Source: an uncultured Clostridia bacterium
Lineage (GTDB): Bacteria; Bacillota; Clostridia; Christensenellales; Borkfalkiaceae
Direction of reading: 5' to 3'
Assembly: GCA_947625385.1 (NCBI GenBank)
Contig: CANQOB010000003.1
Span: forward strand, 1-64,000
DNA length: 64,000 nucleotides
Shown: positions 54,073 to 60,900 of the stretch, one piece after another
How the letters are laid out: each line of letters opens with the position of its first letter
Numbering within the stretch: position 1 is the stretch's first letter
The notes under the pieces: generated by a model
The model's database searches: none
What the model saw: only the letters and a program-made list of their open reading frames with translations
Told to the model about the DNA's origin: nothing
Position numbers and translations under genes: made by a program

Positions 54073-55953
54073 TTATTCTGCGATCGCTTCGATAAAGCTT
54101 GCAAGTTTCGACCAACCCGCGGCAGCTTTGTAGGCGTCCACGCTGTCCGTGGGCACATAGACTTTGAGGGTTGCCGAGGCTGCGGGCGCGATCAAGAACA
54201 CGCTCGTTGCCGTGGGCGGGTTCGTCGCTTTGACCGTGATCGACGTAAGAGCTGTATTATCGTAGAACTCATAGCCACCAAGCTCCGTCAGATTCGCACC
54301 GAACACAACGGTCGTGAGCTCCTTGCACCCGGAGAAAGCGCTTCTTCCGAGCGTTACAACGCTTTCAAGTTCGACGGATTGAAGTTTCGAGTTGATGAAT
54401 AGTTCGTATCCGATCGTCTTTGCACTGCTCAGGTCGACGGTCTGTACTGAGGAAGTCGAGAAAACGCAGTTGCCGATCGTCTCTGCCAAAGGCAAGTCGG
54501 CATGTTCGAGCGCAGTCGTTCCATAGAATGCGTATTTCCCGACCGTCTTGACCTTGGGGAAGTTGGCGGTCGTCACGGTCGCGTTGAAGATGAATGCGGA
54601 GTTCGCAATTTCCGTGACATTCTCAAATGTGACTTCGGTCTCCGTGCTGTACGGAAGATACATGTAGAGAACGGTTCCGTCCATGGAGAGAACTGCGTTG
54701 TTCTCGATCTTGAAGTGTTCGTTCCCGGGAGCAATCGTCACGGACTGCACCTTGGCGACGTTCTTCGGTTCGCACTTTGCGGGTTCATATTTATTGTTCT
54801 CGCCCATGCCGAAGAGCGTACCGAAGTCGGGGAATACTTCGAGGTCGGCGGGAATCTTCAAATTCACATAGTCCCCCGTGTATTCAACGAGCTCACCGCC
54901 CTCGATCTTCCATTCGGCATCCTTGCCGCTGACATAGCCGCACTCACAGGTATCGCCGCCCTTGAAGTCATGCTCCGCGCGGCTTCCTTCTTGTTCTGCA
55001 TTGTCGAAGTCGCACGCCTTCCAATGGTGCGTATCGTCATACCCCCATTTCACATAGTTATGGACGTGCTTGACGGTGGGTGTCGTCGCCCCGGAGACCC
55101 AGGTCACTTCAAACAGACCTTCCGGTGCGTCGCTCGGGCGTGTGAGGTTCCCGCCCTGGTCGGGATAGTACTGCTGATTGAGTTTGTTGTAGACCTTGAA
55201 CTGGTCGTTGGTCTTTACGGTGATGGTTGCGCTCCACGTCTTGTCGCCGTCGAAGGTCATGTGGATGCAATCCTCGATTTTTCCGTAGCCGGGCCAATCG
55301 TTCTTGGGATATGCGGCAAGCTTGCCGACGATATACATATCCTCTGTGGTGGAAGGCGGCGTGACGCTCTCGACGAGTTCCCACGTCACATAGTTATCCT
55401 TCCAAGGCGCGGGAGAAGGTTTGGTATGTACGGTGAATTTGTAAACGCCGTCCTTGCCCGTTGCGACACCGATATTCTTCGTCCCTGCGTCGATGAAGGT
55501 ACCCGAAGCATTGCGGACTTCATCGATGCCGAAGTAGGTACCGTCCGTCCAGACCAATGCGCCGTTGGCGTCCTTCTCATCCTGACGGATTTTGAAGCTG
55601 TCCCCTCCGGCATAGATCTTGAACTGAATGGTGTAGAGCGTATAGCCGTCTGCGTCCTTCTTCGGCTCTTTGGTGAGCTTGAAGTCGGGTTTGAGAGCCG
55701 TCCAACTGCAAGTGGAGAGGTCTCCCGCGCCTGCGCCGGTCACCCAGAATTCGCGGGTGTCACGGTCTGCGTCGGGCGTGACGTCGCCTTCCCCGGGATT
55801 ATCGGGGTTGTTGGGGTCGTCGGGGTTGTTGATGCCGGGGTTGTCGCCCTCGTTCGGGTTGGGCTCCGTGGGAGCGCAGGCGGCGACCGCCCAGCCGAGG
55901 CAGCCCGCAAGGGCGACCGTCAGACCCAAAGTGAGCCATTTCTTGGTGTTCAT
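54073..55953 (-). CDS. BspA-like leucine-rich-repeat lipoprotein with N-terminal SusE/F-like modules
   Basis: Lipobox CLGWAVAAC; 'MYIVGKLAAYPKNDWPGYGKIEDCIHM' module; BspA-type LRRs (VTEIANSAFIFNATVTTANFPKVKTVGKYAFYGTTALEHADLPLAETIGNCVF). Confidence 0.85.
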   Translation of the reverse strand: MNTKKWLTLGLTVALAGCLGWAVAACAPTEPNPNEGDNPGINNPDDPNNPDNPGEGDVTPDADRDTREFWVTGAGAGDLSTCSWTALKPDFKLTKEPKKDADGYTLYTIQFKIYAGGDSFKIRQDEKDANGALVWTDGTYFGIDEVRNASGTFIDAGTKNIGVATGKDGVYKFTVHTKPSPAPWKDNYVTWELVESVTPPSTTEDMYIVGKLAAYPKNDWPGYGKIEDCIHMTFDGDKTWSATITVKTNDQFKVYNKLNQQYYPDQGGNLTRPSDAPEGLFEVTWVSGATTPTVKHVHNYVKWGYDDTHHWKACDFDNAEQEGSRAEHDFKGGDTCECGYVSGKDAEWKIEGGELVEYTGDYVNLKIPADLEVFPDFGTLFGMGENNKYEPAKCEPKNVAKVQSVTIAPGNEHFKIENNAVLSMDGTVLYMYLPYSTETEVTFENVTEIANSAFIFNATVTTANFPKVKTVGKYAFYGTTALEHADLPLAETIGNCVFSTSSVQTVDLSSAKTIGYELFINSKLQSVELESVVTLGRSAFSGCKELTTVVFGANLTELGGYEFYDNTALTSITVKATNPPTATSVFLIAPAASATLKVYVPTDSVDAYKAAAGWSKLASFIEAIAE

Positions 55954-56017
55954 ACATTCCTCCTAAAAAAGTTTTATTTGCCGTTATCCACGAAATTTCA
56001 TGGTCACGACATATTCT

Positions 56018-56044
56018 ATTATACCACCCCCCCCTGCTTGTCAA
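56018..56044 (-). promoter_or_regulatory. Consensus promoter with abnormal 15-bp spacer containing G8: TTGACA-AGCAGGGGGGGGTGG-TATAAT
   Basis: Both hexamers perfect on the minus strand; upstream of the BspA-like gene. Confidence 0.75.
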
Positions 56045-56179
56045 GTGTTTTTTTGATAAAATCTAAAAATTTTCGAAAAATTTTTTCCAGAACCCGAAAT
56101 TTTCTTTCGTACCCCTGAAAAATCCGCTCTTTGCCCTTTGAAAAAGTTCGGAAAAGTTATCAACAACTGTTTCGGCGAA

Positions 56180-56395
56180 AAGAAAAGAGCGCGGCGGCTT
56201 CTCTCGAAGCCGCCGCGCGCCCAATTCTAATAATTGTTGCCTTAGGCGGAATTCACTTCCGCCGTGGGCGTCTCAATTTGCCGAACCCTTTCGGCTTACT
56301 GTCCGTTGAAACATCCAATCGGAACCAAGCCTATTGAGGCGCAGAAGTCAATTCGCTCGAATGATTTCTTTGCGCAGAAAAGAAATCATTCGAAA
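56180..56395 (+). repeat. Structured intergenic repeat, copy B, with GCGGCGG hairpin copy 2
   Basis: GCGCGGCGGCTTC-TCTC-GAAGCCGCCGCGC (56189-56218); CAATTTGCCGAACCCTTTCGGCTTACTGTCCGTTGAAACATCCAATCGGAACCAAGCCTATTGAGGCG; hairpin TCGAATGATTTCTTT...AAAGAAATCATTCGA (56357-56393). Confidence 0.8.
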
Positions 56396-56628
56396 GTATT
56401 TTCCTTGATTTCGATATTGTACTTCTTGGAATCCTTGGGCGTCTTTGCGCGCACGAGCGTGCGGATCGCCTTGGCGATCTTGCCCTGCTTGCCGATGACC
56501 TTGCCCATATCCGAATCCGAGAGAAGCACGGTGACGTTGATCGCGTCCTCCGTCTCCTCTACGCGATACTCGACGTGTTCCTTGTCCTCGGCAAAGTTGC
56601 CGACGAGATACTTGATAAGCTCTAACAT
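56386..56628 (-). CDS. khpA: KH-domain RNA-binding protein
   Basis: MLELIKYLVGNFAEDKEHVEYRVEETEDAINVTVLLSDSDMGKVIGKQGKIAKAIRTLVRA. Confidence 0.95.
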   Translation of the reverse strand: MLELIKYLVGNFAEDKEHVEYRVEETEDAINVTVLLSDSDMGKVIGKQGKIAKAIRTLVRAKTPKDSKKYNIEIKENTFE

Positions 56629-56679
56629 ACTGCCCTCCGAATTTTAGGTGTTGTCATGGAAAAGAGAGCCTTGCACGGC

Positions 56680-56973
56680 TTACTTCTTCTTTTTCTTGCC
56701 CTTGGTCTTGGACGGGGAGAGTTTGTCGCTCTTCTCGACGGCGCCCGCACGCACCAAAAGGCTGCGGACGGTCTCGGTGGGCTGTACGCCCTTGGAGAGC
56801 CAATCTTTGACCTTCTCCGCGTCAACGGTGAGGGTGACGGGGTCGGACTTGGGGTCGTAGAAGCCGACCTTGTCGATATACTCGCCCGTTGCCGCCTTGC
56901 GCGCGTCCACGACGACGATCCGGTAGACGGGAGACTTCTTGTCGCCCATTCTCACCAATCTCATTTTTACCAT
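56680..56973 (-). CDS. rpsP: 30S ribosomal protein S16
   Basis: MVKMRLVRMGDKKSPVYRIVVVDARKAATGEYIDKVGFYDP. Confidence 0.97.
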   Translation of the reverse strand: MVKMRLVRMGDKKSPVYRIVVVDARKAATGEYIDKVGFYDPKSDPVTLTVDAEKVKDWLSKGVQPTETVRSLLVRAGAVEKSDKLSPSKTKGKKKKK

Positions 56974-57004
56974 TGCTGTTACCTCCGAAGATGTTTTTTC
57001 GATT

Positions 57005-58318
57005 TCAGAACGGAAGCCTGCGCTTTCCGCTTTTCATTTGCTTCATCAAGAGTTTGGTCTGCTCGAACTGCTTCAAAAGTTGGTTGATGTCCTGCAACGT
57101 CGTGCCCGAGCCCGCCGCGATTCGCTTTTTCCGCGAATAGTTGATGATCTGCGGATTGTCGCGCTCCTTCGGCGTCATGGACAGGATGATCGCACGCATG
57201 CGCTCGATCTTCTTCTCGTCCACATCCCCCTCTTTGAGTTTGAGCTTGCCCATGCCGGGCAGCATGCTCATGAGCGCGCCCGCGCCGCCCATCTTTTTGA
57301 GCGCCTCGAACTGTTCGAGATAATCGGCGAGCGTGAAGGAGTTCTCCCGCATCTTTTTTTCGAGCTCCTTCGCCTGCTTTTCGGTGACGACCTCCTGCGC
57401 ACGCTCGATGAGGGACAACACGTCCCCCATGCCGAGAATCCTCGACGCCATGCGGTCGGGATAGAAGGGTTCGAGGTCGGTGATCTTTTCGCCCACGCCG
57501 ATGAATTTGATGGGTTTGCCCGTGACGGCTTTGATGGAGAGGCAAGCGCCGCCCCGCGTGTCGCCGTCGAGCTTGGTGAGGATGACGCCCGTCACATTTA
57601 GCCGCGCGTTGAACGTCTCGGCGACGTTGACCGCGTCCTGTCCCGTCATGGCGTCCACGGTGAGAAGAATCTCGGTGACGTTCGCCGCCTTTTTGATATC
57701 TTCCAGCTCCTGCATGAGCTTTTCGTCGATATGGAGCCGCCCCGCAGTGTCGATGACGACGGTGTCGTACCCCATTTTGTTGGCGTATTCTATGGCTTGT
57801 TTCGACGTTTTTACGGGGTCCTGCGTGCCCTTTTCAAAGACTTCCGCCCCCGCCTTGCCGCCGACGACTTTGAGCTGGTCGATCGCCGCGGGACGGTAGA
57901 TGTCGCACGCGACGAGCAAGGGACGCTTCCCCTGCTTTTTGAGATGCACGGCGAGCTTGGCGCACATCGTCGTCTTGCCGGCGCCTTGGAGCCCGCACAT
58001 CATGATGACCGTGGGAGGCTTGGGGGAGACCTCGAGCTTGGCGTTGGAGGGCCCCATCAGCGCGATGAGCTCCTCGTTGACGATCTTGATGACCTGCTGG
58101 GCGGGGTTGAGGCTTTCGAGCACCTGCTGCCCCACCGCCTTCTCGGAGACGTCTGCAATAAAGCTCTTCGCGACCTTTAAGTTGACGTCCGCCTCCAAGA
58201 GCGCGACGCGCACCTCGCGCATCGCCTGTTTGATTTCAAGCTCTGTGAGCTTCCCGCGCTTGGTGAGCTTGGAAAAGATATGGTTGAGCCGCTCCGAGAG
58301 CGATGCAAAAAGCGCCAT
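57005..58318 (-). CDS. ffh: Signal recognition particle protein Ffh
   Basis: GLQGAGKTTMCAKLA; DTAGRLHIDEKLM; C-terminal M domain LPGMGKLK. Confidence 0.98.
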   Translation of the reverse strand: MALFASLSERLNHIFSKLTKRGKLTELEIKQAMREVRVALLEADVNLKVAKSFIADVSEKAVGQQVLESLNPAQQVIKIVNEELIALMGPSNAKLEVSPKPPTVIMMCGLQGAGKTTMCAKLAVHLKKQGKRPLLVACDIYRPAAIDQLKVVGGKAGAEVFEKGTQDPVKTSKQAIEYANKMGYDTVVIDTAGRLHIDEKLMQELEDIKKAANVTEILLTVDAMTGQDAVNVAETFNARLNVTGVILTKLDGDTRGGACLSIKAVTGKPIKFIGVGEKITDLEPFYPDRMASRILGMGDVLSLIERAQEVVTEKQAKELEKKMRENSFTLADYLEQFEALKKMGGAGALMSMLPGMGKLKLKEGDVDEKKIERMRAIILSMTPKERDNPQIINYSRKKRIAAGSGTTLQDINQLLKQFEQTKLLMKQMKSGKRRLPF

Positions 58319-58741
58319 TTATTCCTCCTCATCGGGGCTGATGACCTCGCCGACGCATACCATGTCCGCGATTCCGTCGATTTTTTCGGCAAGGGACGGG
58401 ACCTCCTCTTTGAGAGAGGCGAGCGCCCGCTTCACCTTCGTCATCATCTCGGAGACCGCAAGGGAATAGACCCGGTTGTTCTCGCTTACGTGAAGTTTGC
58501 TTTCGTAGAAGTCGAGAAGTTCGCGGCTCTTTTTGAGCGCGTCGGAGACCGCCTGCTTGGAGATCCCCTTCTCCTCCGCGATCTCCGAAAGGGAGAGATC
58601 GCACAGATAGTAGAGCTCGCAGAGCTCCCGCTGGGTGTCGGTCAAAAGTGCGCCGTACGCGTCCCAGAGTTGTAGATAGCGAAGGCGTCCGCCCCGAAGC
58701 GCGACGCCCGGAGCCGTTCCCTCTACCGTTGCAAACGCCAT
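58319..58741 (-). CDS. ylxM: YlxM/P13-type DNA-binding protein
   Basis: LLTDTQRELCELYYLCDLSLSEIAEEKGISKQAVSDALKKSRELLDFYESKL; directly upstream of ffh. Start 58741. Confidence 0.9.
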   Translation of the reverse strand: MAFATVEGTAPGVALRGGRLRYLQLWDAYGALLTDTQRELCELYYLCDLSLSEIAEEKGISKQAVSDALKKSRELLDFYESKLHVSENNRVYSLAVSEMMTKVKRALASLKEEVPSLAEKIDGIADMVCVGEVISPDEEE

Positions 58742-58749
58742 TGCCGCCT

Positions 58750-58773
58750 CCGTCAAGCACACTTGCTTGACGG
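58750..58773 (-). promoter_or_regulatory. 5'-UTR hairpin abutting the ylxM Shine-Dalgarno
   Basis: CCGTCAAGCA-AGTG-TGCTTGACGG followed by AGGCGGCAATG on the minus strand. Confidence 0.7.
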
Positions 58774-58777
58774 AAGT

Positions 58778-58806
58778 ATTCTACCACAAAAAAATGCTCC
58801 CGTCAA
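58778..58806 (-). promoter_or_regulatory. ylxM-ffh promoter TTGACG-17-TAGAAT
   Basis: Minus strand TTGACG ggagcatttttttgtgg TAGAAT; -35 lies inside the upstream terminator arm. Confidence 0.7.
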
Positions 58807-58826
58807 GCATTTTTCCTTGACGGGAG
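58788..58826 (-). terminator. Intrinsic terminator of the CFI-box gene
   Basis: CTCCCGTCAAG-GAAAAATG-CTTGACGGGAG followed by CATTTTTTTG on the minus strand. Confidence 0.85.
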
Positions 58827-58841
58827 AAAAATTTTTATCTG

Positions 58842-59303
58842 TCAGAGAAGTTTCTCTTTCAGCGTGAGCGTCATGTCGCGGTAACGGGCAAGCGCGCCGT
58901 CGCTGTCCCCTTTCCCGATGCACGCCACGCACTCCGTGACGACGCCGTAGATGTATTCGTAGTATTCTTTCTGCTTGCCCGAAGCTTCGATCTTCTCCAC
59001 GATCTTGGGCGCGATCTCGTAGTACTGCTCGACGAGGGCGCTCCCCTCCGCCGTCTTTTTGAGATAGCCGTCGCGGAACGTCCGCAGCGTCGTGAGCTCG
59101 TGGCAATCGTCGGGCTTTCCCAAATAATTTACGCAGGCGGCAGTCAGAAAACAGCCCTCCTTTTCTTCATGAGCGCTGCAAGAATCTCCGTCGTTCACAT
59201 ATTTCCCATGATATGTGCACCAATGGTTTATATAAAAGCCTGTCTCCGGACCGGCTATGCTATGAGTCTTGTCCAAATACTTGCAACTACTACATAATGC
59301 CAT
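58842..59303 (-). CDS. CFI-box-CTERM-like cysteine-containing protein
   Basis: MALCSSCKYLDKTHS...CSAHEEKEGCFLTAACVNYLGKPDDCHELTTLRTFRDGYLKKTAEG. Start 59303. Confidence 0.7.
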   Translation of the reverse strand: MALCSSCKYLDKTHSIAGPETGFYINHWCTYHGKYVNDGDSCSAHEEKEGCFLTAACVNYLGKPDDCHELTTLRTFRDGYLKKTAEGSALVEQYYEIAPKIVEKIEASGKQKEYYEYIYGVVTECVACIGKGDSDGALARYRDMTLTLKEKLL

Positions 59304-59336
59304 AATTTTTTCCTCCGTAGATAAATTGTTAAGCTT

Positions 59337-59365
59337 ATTATAACATACCCCGCTCCCCTTGTCAA
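59337..59365 (-). promoter_or_regulatory. Perfect-consensus promoter TTGACA-17-TATAAT
   Basis: Reverse complement TTGACA aggggagcggggtatgt TATAAT. Confidence 0.8.
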
Positions 59366-59398
59366 GTATTTGAAGGGGGGCGGGGAAAATTTTTCCGT

Positions 59399-59701
59399 TC
59401 AACCCATATGGGAAAAGTTCTCTGCGAGCTGCTGCCACAGCCCCGTGGCGAAGCCGATCGCGACGACCGCGCCGATGATCACCGCCAAAGCGATGACGGA
59501 GATCAGATAGTAGCAGAGATAGCTTCTCGCAAAATTGCGGCGGTTGATATTATGCTCGTCATCCAACGCAAAGAGAAGGAGACAGATGAAGCCCGCGATG
59601 GGCAGTCCGAACAGAATCATGTAGCCGACATAGCGCCACGCGCCGATCGGACGGTATTTTTCGGGAAGTTGTTCGATTTCGTTACGTTCGTTTGCATCCA
59701 T
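59399..59701 (-). CDS. Small membrane protein of unknown function (two predicted TM)
   Basis: MDANERNEIEQLPEKYRPIGAWRYVGYMILFGLPIAGFICLLLFAL...YYLISVIALAVIIGAVVAIGF. Confidence 0.65.
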   Translation of the reverse strand: MDANERNEIEQLPEKYRPIGAWRYVGYMILFGLPIAGFICLLLFALDDEHNINRRNFARSYLCYYLISVIALAVIIGAVVAIGFATGLWQQLAENFSHMG

Positions 59702-59732
59702 AGCCGTTCTCCTCATATAGTCCATTTTTTCC

Positions 59733-59810
59733 GCAAACAAGTTGAGGCATACATGCTCATTCGCTCGCGCGTATTTATTTTGCGTCAGCAAAAGAAATCG
59801 CGCGAAACTC
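59733..59810 (+). repeat. Structured intergenic repeat, partial copy E
   Basis: CAAACAAGTTGAGGCATACATGCTCATTCGC + hairpin TCGCGCGTATTTATTTTG...CAAAAGAAATCGCGCGA (59765-59805). Confidence 0.65.
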
Positions 59811-59990
59811 TTAAAATTTACGGAAAAAGCAAAAATCACACTTTTTGCTTTTTCACTGCATTTGCGCACCACGGTACGCACGTTGTCCGTTGAAACGAAC
59901 AATCGGAGCCAAGCTTATTAAGCCGCCAACACTTATTCGCTCGACGAAAATATTTCCGCAGGAAAGATTTTCGCCGAAACTCTCAAAAGA
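59811..59990 (+). repeat. Structured intergenic repeat, copy C
   Basis: Hairpin GAAAAAGCAAAAA-TCACAC-TTTTTGCTTTTTC (59823-59854), core TTGTCCGTTGAAACGAACAATCGGAGCCAAGC, hairpin 59941-59977. Confidence 0.85.
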
Positions 59991-60879
59991 ACCCCTCCAC
60001 AAACTGTTCCGCATCGAAGAGTTCGAGGTCGTCGATCTTCTCCCCCACGCCCGCAAAGACGACGGGGACTTTGAGTTCGCCGCAGAGCGAGAACACGAAC
60101 CCGCCCTTTGCCGTGCCGTCGAGTTTGGTGAGGACGATGCCGTCGATATCGACCGTCTCCTCGAATACGCGCGCCTGCGAGTAGGCGTTCTGTCCCGTCG
60201 TGGCGTCGAGAACGAGAAATTTATAGAAATGCGCCTCGGGAAACTCGCGTTTGACGACCCTGTCCATCTTTTTGAGTTCGTTCATCAGATTTTCTTTGAC
60301 GTGCAGCCGCCCCGCGGTATCCACGAGGAGCACGTCCGTTCCCCGCGCCTTTGCCGAGGAGACGGCATCGAACACGACGGCGGAGGGGTCGCTCCCCTCC
60401 TCGTGTTTGACGATGCGCACGCCCGCGCGGTTCGCCCAAACCTCGAGCTGGTCGATCGCCGCGGCGCGGAAGGTATCCGCGGCAGCCACGGTGACCGATC
60501 TCTTTTGCCGGAGGAAATAGTTCGCGACCTTGCCGATCGTGGTCGTCTTGCCGACGCCGTTCACCCCCACGAACATCATCACGCAGGGGTACTCTATCTC
60601 GGGGACGGGCGCCTCGCCGAGGATATCTTCGAGGATATCTTTGAGCAGATCGGTGACGAAAGCCTCATCTTTGATCTTGCCGCCGATCGCCTCTTCCTTG
60701 ACCTGTTCGACGATCTCCTCCGCCGTGGCGACGCCGACGTCCGCAGAGATGAGAATCTCTTCGAGCTCGTCATAAAACGCGTCCCCGATCTTGTTTTTGA
60801 GAAAGAGTTGGCGCAGTTTGAGCGAAACGTTTTCCTTCGTCTTTTTCAGCGCGTCCCTGATTTTTCCGAAAAAACTCAT
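59983..60879 (-). CDS. ftsY: Signal recognition particle receptor FtsY
   Basis: MMFVGVNGVGKTTTIGKVANYF; DTAGRLHVKENLMNELKKM; LTKLDGTAKGG. Confidence 0.98.
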   Translation of the reverse strand: MSFFGKIRDALKKTKENVSLKLRQLFLKNKIGDAFYDELEEILISADVGVATAEEIVEQVKEEAIGGKIKDEAFVTDLLKDILEDILGEAPVPEIEYPCVMMFVGVNGVGKTTTIGKVANYFLRQKRSVTVAAADTFRAAAIDQLEVWANRAGVRIVKHEEGSDPSAVVFDAVSSAKARGTDVLLVDTAGRLHVKENLMNELKKMDRVVKREFPEAHFYKFLVLDATTGQNAYSQARVFEETVDIDGIVLTKLDGTAKGGFVFSLCGELKVPVVFAGVGEKIDDLELFDAEQFVEGFF

Positions 60880-60900
60880 AGAATCATCCTCACCGCGCGT

